DNA of 64,000 nt from Bilabrum cf. latius (taxonomy: Eukaryota > Bigyra: Bicosoecida > Bigyra > Bicosoecida): assembly GCA_965178125.1 (NCBI GenBank), contig OZ237746.1, positions 1,265,832-1,329,831 on the forward strand, given 5' to 3'. How positions within the stretch are numbered: position 1 is the first letter of the stretch; the number at the start of each line of letters is the position of its first letter. The position numbers were made by a program, and so were the translations under genes. Of the stretch, positions 35,401 to 46,864 are shown piece after piece. The notes below the pieces were generated by a model. The model saw only the letters and a list, made by a program, of their open reading frames with translations. It was not told the DNA's origin and ran no database searches.

Positions 35401-37386
35401 CCACAAGCGGATTCAGGACCTTGGGAGGGTCTCAATTCCGACCAGTCCCGTGCTGCTGCCGGTGTACTTCGGATGGCGGAGCTAGTGACTGGCGGTGCCG
35501 GTGTGGATGAGCTTGCAAGACGCGCAAACGTGCGAAATCCTACTGCCCAAGTCCCTGGAGCGAGCGAGCCCCAGCACGGCACCGGATCATCTGGCATTCC
35601 AGTCGCGCTGATTCACGGGATGCCCGGTACTGGCAAGTCGGCCACCATTTGCAGGATCATTGAGGCCGTGTGTCGTCGCGGGGGGCGCGTGCTGGTCACA
35701 GCCCTCACGAACTGTGCTGTTGACAACGTGCTGGAGAGGTTGCTTCAAAGCAAAGGTGGAACTTCCACGTCTGTGACAGCTGACCCTGCTGCATGCGGTG
35801 CATGGCCTGCAGGTGATTCAGTTCGATGCATCCGTGTTCGTAAACCGGCGTCCCCGCCAGCGGTACTATTGCAGTCGCCCTGGTGTCGCTTCGTGGGGCC
35901 AGGAGCAGGCGACGACGAGCCCGAGACGGTGGATGGGCTTCGCCAAATGATGCGATCTGCCTCGGTAGTTGGACTCACGGCGACTGCATGCATGTATCCA
36001 TCCACATATGCATACGTGAATTGCGCCGGGCCGTACGATCTGTGTATTGTAGATGAAGCGGCTCAGATGTCGCAGCCTGCCGCCGTAGCGGCGATCGGCC
36101 TCAGCAAAGCGGTGTGCCTTGTGGGGGACGATGAGCAGCTTCCGCCGATGGTGCGTTCTGACGCTGCTGCAAGACTTGGTCTTGGAACTTCAGTGTTCGC
36201 TTTAGTGAAAGACGCAAGGAGTGATACAGAATCCTTGCATCTAGCTGCCTCTGCCAGCAGCTCTTCTAGTGCAGGCGGCAGCAGGCGAGTTTACAGTCTG
36301 TGCAAGCAATATCGGATGTGCATGGCGATTGAGTGGCTGTCTAACCAAGTAACGTACAATGGACACTTGTCGGCAGGAAGTAAAGCAATTTCAAGGCAAA
36401 CTATAGGATCCATGTAGACGAGAGCTCTGATGGCACCGCTGGGCGATGCACCTGTAGAGACCGAGCTCTGCGCCCTGTTGGCTGTGTGCAGCCCCAGAGC
36501 TGAGTGCTCGGTAGTTTGGCTAGACGGTGGGTATGCAGCACCTCTTGCTGCGACCGTGGCTTCTGCGCTGGTTTCGTAGCCCATATCTGTCTCAGTGACG
36601 GCCGCAAGGTTGGCTGGCCCTCGTATAGCTGCTGCCGCGTTGGCGTGCATGCGCGGTGAGTCGGCAGGCACGGCAGTTGCACCAAGTGCAATTCAAAGGG
36701 CCATTTGCTCGTTGTAGTCGCAAAGTACCCCGTCCATGAAACGGTAGACTGACACCAGCAAGGTGAACATGATGGAATTGCTGCGAGGCGTTGCCGTATT
36801 CGTGGCTCTGCTACGCACGGGCATTCCACCTGCTGCCATGTGTTTCATTTCGCCATTTCGATCGCAAGTAGAGGCGATGCGGGAGACTCTGCGCGTTCTT
36901 AGTGCGGCTTCTGGCTCTCGTGGGAGTAGTAATGACAGCAAGAGTCCCGCTGTAATTCCTGCGGGGGCTACAGACGTGACCTCTGGTATAGACTGGCTTT
37001 CCTAGCTCGCAACTATAGATGTGGGCACAGTGGATGCGTTTCAAGGGCAGGATCGGGAAGTGGTTGTACTCAGCATTGTAGACTCTTTTACTGAAAGCCG
37101 AAAGTCTGGCAGAGACAGGGATGCAACCACCCTGACACTGCAGGCGCGTCGCGAGCTGGATGGCACTCATGTCGGCAACCCGGCCCGGCTGAATGTCAGC
37201 ATAACACGTGCAAAGAGCAAGCTTGTTCTGTTGGGCTGCATGGGGGATGTCGGCACGAGATCTGAGGACTCACAGACCGCTTTTGGTCGCCTGTGCAAGG
37301 CTGTTCGAAGGCAGAGGTGGCGGCACGATGCCGGGCGAGCTTTGCATAGTGTGCGGCTTGCTGCGGCGTGTGAGTTGGATGAGTGA
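32428..37386 (+). CDS. DNA2: DNA replication helicase/nuclease DNA2
   Basis: This is the nuclease-helicase that processes Okazaki flaps and resects breaks, and it also acts at telomeres. The intronless frame has 1653 codons, from ATG 32428 to TGA 37384. The RecB/Cas4-like nuclease domain has the catalytic LELKTG (near residue 531), then the QxxxY motif (residue 552 onward) whose Gln is a TAG at 34081. The iron-sulfur Cys cluster CKHCSEISTC (near 668) has the spacing of human DNA2. The superfamily 1B helicase has Walker A GMPGTGKS (near 1064), the DEAAQ box (near 1207), VGDDEQLPP, QYRM, TVDAFQGQDRE and NVSITRAKSKLVLLGC. About 17 in-frame TAG codons occur and none is TAA. A poly-Ser tract (about 302-330) is encoded by AGC/AGT repeats. 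Length is 1652 aa, versus about 1060 in humans and 1520 in yeast. Confidence 0.96.
33331..33417 (+). repeat. AGC/AGT trinucleotide microsatellite in DNA2
   Basis: About 29 codons of AGC with interspersed AGT encode poly-Ser in the DNA2 frame. In the next frame the same run would read CAG and TAG, that is poly-Gln under this code. Confidence 0.85.
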
Positions 37387-37463
37387 GGGATTCATCGCAA
37401 GTTGAATTGCTCACTTTATTCTGCTATATACCCGTATAGGACGTTATGGTCGTGCTGAAAGCC

Positions 37464-40400
37464 TCATCTTCGCTAATAAATGCAACAACTCCCAAATACC
37501 TACGTCAGCAGCGCCACCCCAACAGCGGCTGCCAGAATACCCAAGTACTGTTGCCACCTATCCTAGAACGTGCTCGCAACAAAGTTCTCCACGAAGCCCT
37601 CTGCGGTTACCCTTCGAACACCACCGCTACTGACCCAATCAAAGGATGGACAGCCTGCCTATAGCCTCTGATCCTCAGTTGCGTGGGCACCAGCCTGGTA
37701 GCAGTGTGCTTGTGTCAGGCCCATGGGCGCGTTCGCCATGAAGGTCGGGTTAAAGTATGTTGCAATAAATCTTGGAACGGCACTATAGTTTTTCACTCCC
37801 CCCACGAAGATGCTATTGAATAGCGCTGCCAGGTTGTTCAGGATTCCTGTGAAAACATGGGCAACCAAAGCGTCTTCAATGAGCACAGAGCTCAAGTGAG
37901 ACGTCCAGCTGAGCCACAAGCCACAACCGAGAAAAACTGCAATCATTTCAAGGATGGGCCCAGGCTAGTCAAGCCTCAGTCCAAGCAGCAAGTACATGAT
38001 TGGGGCCGTGAGCATGGCAAAGCAGGCGAGGTACAGGGTCTCCTTGATGACCAGAGCAGCGTAGTAGCTGTGCGGCGAGTACAGTCCAATCGACTGCTCT
38101 CTGTAAAACAAAGGACGTGCCTTGAACAACATCGATACCTGCGAGTTGAATACTCCGGCGCAAAAGAAACTCATCGTCATCTGGGTCACGCCCAACATGG
38201 ACAACACAGAGGCTTGGTCGTTCAATGAGTCGCGGCCCTGCCCGAAGAACATAATGCCAACCATGGACCCGAGAATGACCAGCGTAACAAATCGAGAGCC
38301 ATTGAACTCGATATTACGAAACTCTCCCACAAGCAGTCGATGCAGCACTAAGCTGAACCTTGCACAGTGGCCAACCCGCCTGACCTTGATACGACTCGTT
38401 GTCTCGGATTGAGAGGTCGGACCTACTGCCAAATGACCGACCTGCCCAGCGTTGTCAAAAGAATGAGCACTCTCTATTCCTGCTGAGTCTTTGTCTGACG
38501 AGTCAAAGAGACCCAACCCTGGGGCAGCTAGGCCAAAAGGGGCAGATGCTCTGTTGCTCTGCTCGATCGCCTTTTCCCGATCGTCCTGATACTGCTCGAA
38601 CAACAGGAGGCTCCTGGCTTGCCGGCTTAAAACTGTCTGAAGATCTTCATCGTGATACTTGGTTGAAGCTTTGCGGTCGAATCCTCTCGGGGACTTGGGT
38701 GATGCCTGTGCTTCCTGCATCGACACAGCCCCTGTGTCTACAGCCAGGCCAGCGAGAGTGGACTTGCCACATTTGGCTTGACCAGAAGTGGTACCTCCAA
38801 CCTGCCGCTGGGCTGATCCAGCCATCCGTAGAGTCCGCTACCTTCCACGTCCACGCTGTGCTGCAGCGCTGATCTGTGCACAACTGCTCGTCTTCACTGC
38901 GCCCATAGCTTCAGTTGCGATCAAAGACACGCGTGCCGACTCAGCCTCCAATTCGTGCAGCATCCACGTGCCGGGATTCACACGAGGTGGCAAAGGTCGC
39001 ACCGTCGGACACCGCGTGAAGAAGTCCACCATACGCTGTGCGTTCTATCCAATCGACCCCGAGTACACCTGGCGACCACCGGGAGACAGCAGCACGAGGT
39101 CATCAAAGGCTGTGAACACATCGTAGCTCGGCTGATGAATCGTGCAGACAATGGTGCGGCCCATGTCTGCAACATTACGCAGGGCCCGCATGACCTGCGA
39201 AGCCGACCTGGCGTCCAGTCCTGTGGTTGGCTCGTCAAGAAACAGAATGCTAGGATTGGCTGCCAGCTCGACTCCCACCGATAGTCGCTTCGACTCTCCA
39301 GCAGAAAGCGTGCCAGCTGCTCTGTGTCTTGCGCCCTGCAGCTCTAGAATCTCCAGCAACTCTTCAACTAGCTGCTTCACGACCTCATCATCGCAACCTA
39401 GCTCGGCAGCGAGGCGCAGCCTGGCGTTGAATGCAAGAACCTCCTCTACCTTCGCCGTCGGCATGTGCTCATCTGTTTGCTCGCAGTAAGCAATCACCGT
39501 AGCTCTTCTTCGCTTGCTCAACTCCCTTCCATTGATGCTTATTTTACCCCGTTCCTTGCCTTGGGTCTTCCTACCTGCCAGCACGTCCATGAGTGTGGTC
39601 TTGCCTGCGCCAGTGGCGCCCATTAAACACGTGAGGCGACCAGGAAGCGCCACTCCAGAGACACCTCGTAGCAGCGGCATGTCTACGGTTGCTGCATTAT
39701 AAGATTGTTTTCGGGGCTACCCTTCTATACTACGGGCTTTGACTCCTGCATGAGACCTCACCTGGTTAAATATAGCGAACTGCCTAGCGTTCTGCTGCAT
39801 CCGCCTTGCGTGTGCACTCGAGACTCCTACGGAAACTGAGTACCTAACTCCTTCAAACGCAAGTGTACATCGCTTGAAGCGGTTCGATATGTGTGACAAA
39901 CCGCTCCTAGAGACTTGGCTTGCGGCACGTGACCGACCGGGATCGCTGGATACAGAGCTTGTCTCTGATGCACTAGCGTACGGGCTCTGGCGGACCGAAC
40001 CTAACGAGCTACCTGTGGACGCTCGGCGCATCCTAAGCGCCTAGTGAGCCTCAGCATCATGCTCTCGCCGCGTCCCTGGGCTATAATCGTACTTGCATCC
40101 GCGAAGCGCAAGCACCGAAAGAATGAATCCATACAGGATCCACTGCCCGTATAGCATGGGTATTCCCCCTATCTTCCACGGCAGCTCAGGGTCATGCTGG
40201 ATCTCAAAAACGTCCAAATAGGCATCTCCTTTCGTCCGGCCAGTCGATGCGGTTGTGATGTTCACTCGCAGCACAGGGTCAACCAAGCCAGTGTCGTTGC
40301 CACCTTGACTGTCTACAACACCGGCAGTGACGTCCGCAGTCACAGTGCCCACCAAACCCAGCGAGTCCTGGTACCTTGAGGAGGCAAACTCGTTGATGGC

Positions 40401-42611
40401 CAGGGATCGAAGCCCCCAGCTAAATGGCGAGATCCAGTAGCACCACCTCATGCCCCAGGGAATGTTGGTACGGGTGGCCAAGAATCCACCCATCAGCAGG
40501 AAAATGGACGTAAGCAAACCGGTAGCAGACTGCGCTTGCTCCACTGTTGGCAGGGCAAAGGACAGCACCCTGTCGATGCCAGCCACCGCTAGTTCAACAC
40601 CAAGCACAATCAAGAAGAAGAATGCCGCTCTTTCAAACTCTGGGACGAAGTCTGCTAGCCAGTATACGATACAGCTCAGCACGAGAGAGTTGGCAGCTGC
40701 TCTAGGAAGGTGCGTGAGAAATACTGAGAGGACGTAGAACGTCTCGTCCAGCAGACCAGCTCGAGAGAGCTTGTATGCGACTGCTCTTCCATCAAGCACG
40801 GCCTGCATCTCGGGGAAAGCGCCGAATGAAACGTTGAGGCATGCGAACATAGCCATCTGCGGTGAGGTGGGAATGGGGTACAAACCTGCCCAGGTGTAGG
40901 ATCCATGCTATGAATCTGTCTATTGCCTGCCAGTAGGAGGTTGCTCACCCCAATTCGAAGCTGAAAGTCATCAAGGGACGGGCGGAAGAACACAAGGCCC
41001 ACTATGGTGGCGAGCACAGCTGTCTGAACAAGTCGAGATATCACAAGCAGTGGATTTCGCATCGTCAGGAGCATCTACCTACTCATCACAGCGGCCAGTC
41101 TGGCACATGCTCCCTATCCAGCTCCCCATCCGTACTTGGCTTGCAGGAATTGGCTGGCCTGCACGGATTGCTGCAGGTCGTCCCAGTCGCTTGTGGTCTG
41201 GCCGTCCTGGGTGCGTCCCAAATACACCCTGCCACCAGCACGCCTGTTTGAGTCGGAGAAACGGGCTGGTGACTGCCTAGCCAGGGTACGCTACTGCATC
41301 GCAGATCCATACCAGGCCAGAGAGTTTCCTGCAACGGAGAGCTCGGCTGGAGTGGGCATGGCGCTGCGATCGAATCGGCGGTCGGGGGGCAGTGCCAGAA
41401 CTGGGTCGGTCACCAAGCCGGCCAGCCAGTCGGCAAAGTCGCCCTCTTCCGGTGCGGAGAAGCCCCTACTCGCGAGGTTGTCCTCTAGCTCCTCCCTGGG
41501 CCCGTGGTAGATCACGTGCCCATCGCTGAGGAGCACCACGTCGTCGAAGAGCGCATACGTCTCTGGTGTGGGCTGCTTGAGTGCGAGGACAACGGTGGCG
41601 TCCGACACCTTGGCATAATCGCAAAGAGTCTGAACAACATACTCCGCCACCGCTGCATCAAGCCCTGCGGTAATCTCGTCGCCACAGAACACCCTGGGGG
41701 CTGCGATGAGAGCCTCCGCAACTGAGAGGCGGCGGCGCTGGCCACCACTAATGCCACGAACGTTGCGACCTCCAACAATGGTGTCTGCGCAGCTCTCTAG
41801 GCCGAATAGTCTAATGAAAGCCTCTGCTCTGGTTTGTGGGAAGGAGAACCCCGGGTCAGTGGGGCCGTCAGCTGCTGCAGCAACTGAGCCGAGAGAAGAG
41901 GCTGCTGCAAACTACAGCGTCTCGCGAACAGTGAAGCGAGCCTCATGCAGGTCGTTTTGCGCACAGTATGACGCCACTCGTCGAACATCAGCTCCTTGCC
42001 CATGCAGCTCAGCAGGATTGGTGCCGTTGAATCGCACGTTCCCGTCAAACGGCTGTTCATTTCCAGCGATAACCCTGAGCAGTGTCGAAGATCCCCCGCC
42101 CGGGCCTGCCAAAACCAGAGTTGTTGTACCAGGCCTTATTTTCACTGCTCGTGGAATGTAGGCGAAGCAAAAGCTGCAGTTGTGGAAATGTCAGAGCATT
42201 TAGCACCATCTATCAAGCATATCGCCAAGGCCACGGTGATGACTTACTGGTGGTACCGGCGAGTGCATCAAAGGCAACATGATCAGATGGTTGATAGCTA
42301 CCACAATAGAGCATGTTCCAGAGCCAGCTAGCGAGGTTCATCGGCTCTGGTGCGCGCCGTTCAGTGGACCTCTTGACCTGAACACCATCCAAGTGCACCA
42401 GAATACGCGGTGGCATCGCTTCCGCGCATTCATGCTCAATTTTTTGGTACAGTTGCCAGTTCTATCGGCCTTTTGGCATCGTTGAAACCTTTGCATCGGA
42501 CGTCACACTTGCATACAGTGGATTCACCACCGTCGAGGTAGTTGGCTGCTTAATCGCCCGTCCTGCAGTCTTTTTCACGGAATCTTCACTACTTTCTGGA
42601 AAAAATTGCAT
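37464..42611 (-). CDS. Full-size ABCG/PDR-type ABC transporter
   Basis: This is a membrane exporter of the pleiotropic drug resistance layout (NBD-TMD-NBD-TMD). Exons are 42611-42248, 42144-40949 and 40856-37464; the introns are 103 bp (42247-42145, phase 1) and 92 bp (40948-40857, phase 0). Together they give 1651 codons ending in TGA. NBD1 has LVLAGPGGGSSTLLRVIAG, ISGGQRRRLSVAEAL and CGDEITAGLD. NBD2 has CLMGATGAGKTTLMDVLAG, LSAGESKRLSVGVELAANP and FLDEPTTGLDARSA. TMD1 has GFLATRTNIPWGMRWCYWIS; TMD2 spans about 38360-37500. About 14 in-frame TAG codons occur. The last one (37475-37473) gives the Q of the C-terminal Q-R-R ending shared with PDR proteins. NBD1 lacks the Walker A lysine (Ser instead), like the degenerate NBD1 of fungal PDR pumps. 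Substrate is unknown. Confidence 0.93.
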
Positions 42612-42789
42612 CTTGTAGGTTCAAAACAGCTCTCGAAGCGATGCAAGGCCGGTTATGACTGCGTTCTCGAATCAAGAATTCCGCCGCGCGCAACCAACGG
42701 AACCTGCGAGTCAGGTGTTCCGTTGGTATCAGCTACAAGTGCTCCTGGATCCAAAAGTCAACTGCACGCACCACACCACGTAGCAGGAT
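42612..42789. other. Spacer between ABC transporter and GT2 gene
   Basis: This 178-bp stretch is upstream of the ABC transporter and downstream of the glycosyltransferase, both on the minus strand. Nothing else is seen. Confidence 0.3.
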
Positions 42790-44211
42790 TCACTCATTCT
42801 TATCGTGCCCGCCTGCATGAGCATCTACTTCTCTTCCTTGCCTGCCTTTGCCCGCGGGTACCTCTTCGCTGCTCGCGTACCAGTCATCGTACTCGGGGTG
42901 CTTCTCGCGCATCAGCGGGTGCGAGCTGCCGTACCGCATAAATTGCTGGCAGAACCCGACCAGCGATGTATCGAAGTGGTGCTGCATTGGTGGACAGCTG
43001 CCCTCCACTGCGAGCAGCACGCGCACTCCCCTCTTCCTGCCGCGCACACACACCTCCACGTCCTCGAATGCAGCCGAGGGGAATCCCTCGTCAAAGCCAC
43101 CGGCTTGCTGCAGCACCTGGACATGCGCGCACATGTTGCAGGTGGGCAGGTAGAGCGCCTCGCGCACCCTGCCCTCGCCTTGCCTGGCCTCTGGCCCGCC
43201 GGGCTGGGCGACCGACCCCATAGCTGGATCTGGATCCGAGCGGGTCTCAACGCCGGCACTGTCACGATCGCTCTCAGGATCTTCTTCATGTACCTGCTCG
43301 TGCGCCCGTCCCTTTCCCTGCTCCTATTCATCTTCACGTGCCTCTTCATGTACCTGTGTCTGCAGAGCTAGTGTCCTTGGGTTCAGCGTGCCCATGAGGT
43401 CGTGGAAGCGAGACACATAGTCAGTGCCATGCGCGCGCGTGATGCCTCCCAGCAGGCAGGGTCCGTGCTCGCGCTGCAGACAGGCCATGCCACGGGCCCA
43501 TGCGGGGCTGCCCTCGCAGTCCGCGTCCATGAAGAGAACCGACGTGGCGCCCAGGCGCAGTGCAGTTGTCCATCCGGTGTTGCGGGCTGCACCAGGGCCT
43601 AGGTTGCGGCTGTGTCGGAGCAGCAGCACGCGGTGCTATTCCCTCTGGTGTGAGCCCTCCTGTGAGTCATCTCTCCTCCTAGACTTCAAAGCGGCAGGTG
43701 ATCCATCGTCGATGACGACCACCGGAACAGGCCTAACAGAATCTACGGCTCGCCACAAGCTCTTAACGTCTTCCGGCGTTCGTGCAAGCACGGGAATGAT
43801 AATAAGCGCATGCTCATTATCGTTCACTGCTTGCGCGAATGCAGGAATCGATGACTGCATTGAATGTCCGGCAAGTGGAAGTGTTTCGATAGGATCCAGA
43901 TCCGAAGCACCAAGACAAGGCTACTGACCCCCGTCGCGATCTGCTTCGTTGATAGATACATGTGAGAGCTAGAGGTCCTTGTGCGTACTGGACGACAGGC
44001 TGCATAGCTCGCGCAGTGCTTGCTGTCTGCAGACAGCGATGCGCCGGCGCTCCGCTTGCCACCACTGCTGTCCAAAATGGTAGCAAGTTACCGCAAGAAT
44101 CGCTAAGACAACGTTCAAGGTACGATCACTGTACGGAGATGCATGAAGTACATGTATCACCGCATAGTATACGGACAGGGCAAGGGAGCTTGCCGACAGG
44201 GTCCAAGTCAT
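42790..44211 (-). CDS. Membrane-anchored family 2 glycosyltransferase
   Basis: This is a GT-A fold sugar transferase. ATG 44211 is the first Met of the frame that precedes the hydrophobic segments (near TLSASSLALSVYYAVIHVLH and LNVVLAILAVTCYHFG), which would anchor it in the Golgi or ER. The catalytic domain has ALIIIPVLARTPEDVKSL, PVVVIDDGSPAALKS, RNLGPGAARNTGW and the DxD in VLFMDADCEGS, then FDEGFPSAAFEDVEVCVR and a GFCQQFMRYG helix. Four in-frame TAG codons are read as Gln. The stop is TGA at 42792-42790; the frame has 474 codons. The open frame extends upstream of 44211 without another ATG until a TAA, so a further 5' exon cannot be excluded. Donor and acceptor sugars are unknown. It is the last ordinary gene before the subtelomere. 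Confidence 0.82.
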
Positions 44212-44490
44212 TTCACGAACAGCCCGGGTCTTGCAGATTTGCTTCACGTCCAATTGCAAGTCAACAAACTAGATGCTAGAGGCGATCCCCTAGCGTCTAA
44301 TTTGTAAACTTTAATTGTGATCCGACTCGTAAGTCGACAAAAAGAATCCGGAATCCGGATATCTCGGATATCTGGATCCCCGATATGAGTTCCGGTTTGG
44401 CTTCAGTCACAAATCTGGATCTAGATCATCGAGTGGATAAAGTACATCCCCAGACGTAGCAAACAGCAACTTCATAACAATTGTTCATCG
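44212..44490. other. Start of subtelomere; short palindromic motifs
   Basis: No gene is seen beyond the 5' end of the glycosyltransferase. Around 44345-44400 there is a cluster of short related words (ATCCGGAATCCGGAT, CGGATATC twice, ATCTGGATC) that form small imperfect palindromes. Confidence 0.4.
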
Positions 44491-44674
44491 CCGCGGGCCA
44501 TCCACCGCGCATTCCCCCCGTCCACCAGACAGCGCTGTCATGACACGTACACTCCCAGCACATCACCGCGGGCCATCCACCGCGCATTCCCCCCGTCCAC
44601 CAGACAGCGCTGTCATGACACGTACACTCCCAGCACATCACCGCGGGCCATCCACCGCGCATTCCCCCCGTCCA
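44491..44674. repeat. 75-bp tandem repeat, about 2.5 copies
   Basis: Units begin CCGCGGGCCATCCACCGCGC at 44491, 44566 and 44641, exactly 75 bp apart and almost identical. The third copy is cut short where the 53-bp repeat begins. Confidence 0.9.
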
Positions 44675-44876
44675 CCGCCGCTCCCACCAACCATGTGCTG
44701 CCATCCACGGCTCACTCAGCCCTTCCACCGCCGCTCCCACCAACCATGTGCTGCCATCCACGGCTCACTCAGCCCTTCCACCGCCGCTCCCACCAACCAT
44801 GTGCTGCCATCCACGGCTCACTCAGCCCTTCCACCGCCGCTCCCACCAACCATGTGCTGCCATCCACGGCTTGGAG
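44675..44876. repeat. 53-bp tandem repeat, about 4 copies
   Basis: Units begin CCGCCGCTCCCACCAACCAT at 44675, 44728, 44781 and 44834, each 53 bp apart. The last is shortened and meets the first TTAGGG array. Confidence 0.9.
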
Positions 44877-44954
44877 TTAGGGTTAGGGTTAGGGTTAGGG
44901 TTAGGGTTAGGGTTAGGGTTAGGGTTAGGGTTAGGGTTAGGGTTAGGGTTAGGG
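44877..44954 (+). repeat. Telomere-type TTAGGG array 1 (13 copies)
   Basis: These are perfect TTAGGG copies, G-rich strand running towards the right end. The array is followed by TATCT, as are the other internal arrays. Confidence 0.97.
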
Positions 44955-45148
44955 TATCTGGGGGTCATGTTAGGATCGGGGCACGCCCTTTTTTGGACCA
45001 AAAATAAAAACGCCGCACATTATATATATTTAGATAGCCCTTGATCAGGAGAGTTGATATATGGTTGGTTGGCGGCACTCATTTCCAATATTGAGCGAGA
45101 TATGGGGAGGTTTCGGGTCACCAGTTGAGCGGATGATTTTGGCAGGTC
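44955..45148. other. Unique spacer between telomere arrays 1 and 2
   Basis: These 194 bp begin with TATCTGGGGG and contain an AT-rich TATATATATTTAGATA stretch. No gene is seen and no copy of this spacer occurs elsewhere in the window. Confidence 0.5.
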
Positions 45149-45556
45149 TTAGGGTTAGGGTTAGGGTTAGGGTTAGGGTTAGGGTTAGGGTTAGGGTTAG
45201 GGTTAGGGTTAGGGTTAGGGTTAGGGTTAGGGTTAGGGTTAGGGTTAGGGTTAGGGTTAGGGTTAGGGTTAGGGTTAGGGTTAGGGTTAGGGTTAGGGTT
45301 AGGGTTAGGGTTAGGGTTAGGGTTAGGGTTAGGGTTAGGGTTAGGGTTAGGGTTAGGGTTAGGGTTAGGGTTAGGGTTAGGGTTAGGGTTAGGGTTAGGG
45401 TTAGGGTTAGGGTTAGGGTTAGGGTTAGGGTTAGGGTTAGGGTTAGGGTTAGGGTTAGGGTTAGGGTTAGGGTTAGGGTTAGGGTTAGGGTTAGGGTTAG
45501 GGTTAGGGTTAGGGTTAGGGTTAGGGTTAGGGTTAGGGTTAGGGTTAGGGTTAGGG
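45149..45556 (+). repeat. TTAGGG array 2 (68 copies)
   Basis: These are 408 bp of perfect TTAGGG. The long open frame through it (Val-Arg repeats) is an artefact of the repeat. Confidence 0.98.
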
Positions 45557-46864
45557 TATCTAATATAAAGTCAGGGACAGGGTCGGGGAAAAAATATTTT
45601 CATCTTCATTTTTTTGTCGAAAATGTGCCCTCTGCGATCTCAGCAACTAGAATAGGTATGAAGATGATTCAATTTGTTTTGGGACGGCCTAGGGCCATAT
45701 CATGGGGCAAATGTTCCCCAGGTTCCGTTTTGACCGAGCGGCGACGATACTGGCTGATGAAGATTTACATGCCGAAAATGTGCCCTCTGCGATCTCAGCA
45801 ACTAGAATAGGTATGAAGATGATTCAAACTGTTTTGGGACGGCCTAGGGCCATATCATGGGGCAAATGTTCCCCAGGTTCCGTTTTGACCGCGCGGCGAC
45901 GATACTGGCTGATGAAGATTTACATGCCGAAAATGTGCCCTCTGCGATCTCAGCAACTAGAATAGGTATGAAGATGATTCAAACTGTTTTGAGACGGCCT
46001 AGGGCCATATCATGGGGCAAATGTTCCCCAGGTTCCGTTTTGACCGCGCGGCGACGATACTGGCTGATGAAGATTTACATGCCGAAAATGTGCCCTCTGC
46101 GATCTCAGCAACTAGAATAGGTATGAAGATGATTCAAACTGTTTTGGGACGGCCTAGGGCCATATCATGGGGCAAATGTTCCCCAGGTTCCGTTTTGACC
46201 GCGCGGCGACGATACTGGCTGATGAAGATTTACATGCCGAAAATGTGCCCTCTGCGATCTCAGCAACTAGAATAGGTATGAAGATGATTCAAACTGTTTT
46301 GGGATGGCCTAGGGCCATATCATGGGGCAAATGTTCCCCAGGTTCCGTTTTGACCGCGCGGCGACGATACTGGCTGATGAAGATTTACATGCCGAAAATG
46401 TGCCCTCTGCGATCTCAGCAACTAGAATAGGTATGAAGATGATTCAAACTGTTTTGGGACGGCCTAGGGCCATATCATGGGGCAAATGTTCCCCAGGTTC
46501 CGTTTTGACCGCGCGGCGACGATACTGGCTGATGAAGATTTACATGCCGAAAATGTGCCCTCTGCGATCTCAGCAACTAGAATAGGTATGAAGATGATTC
46601 AAACTGTTTTGGGACGGCCTAGGGCCATATCATGGGGCAAATGTTCCCCAGGTTCCGTTTTGACCGCGCGGCGACGATACTGGCTGATGAAGATTTACAT
46701 GCCGAAAATGTGCCCTCTGCGATCTCAGCAACTAGAATAGCCGTCCCCGTGAAATCTCCCAGAAATTTCTGGATTCCGGGTCCACATTTGCGACCCAACG
46801 ACACTCAGGGTCAAATATATCTAAAACAAATGAGTGGAATATAACTATAACCACTAAATAGATT
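45557..46864. repeat. Subtelomeric block A1: 155-bp satellite, subfamily A (8 units)
   Basis: The block starts with TATCTAATATAAAG directly after the telomere array, then has eight head-to-tail 155-bp units (marked by GTGCCCTCTGCGATCTCAGC). It closes with a 124-bp unique tail (46741-46864). The short frames in each unit shift because 155 is not a multiple of three, so I see no gene here. Confidence 0.93.

Noticed and set aside
924-44211. Genes broken by stops, that is, a cluster of pseudogenes
   Set aside because: Only TAG interrupts them, never TAA or TGA. Frames are intact on both sides, and sequence is well conserved across each TAG. Random decay would give all three stops and frameshifts.
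924-44211. UAG read as leucine, as in some other eukaryotes and organelles
   Set aside because: Conserved columns in DNA2 (QxxxY), CRY-DASH (NRGRQN), PYROXD1 and the PDR C-terminus call for Gln.
924-44211. Programmed stop-codon read-through
   Set aside because: TAG occurs up to 22 times in one gene and in tandem pairs (4427-4432, 14145-14150), which read-through could not support.
45061-45810. 249-codon frame of Val-Arg repeats
   Set aside because: It is telomere repeat plus satellite read through.
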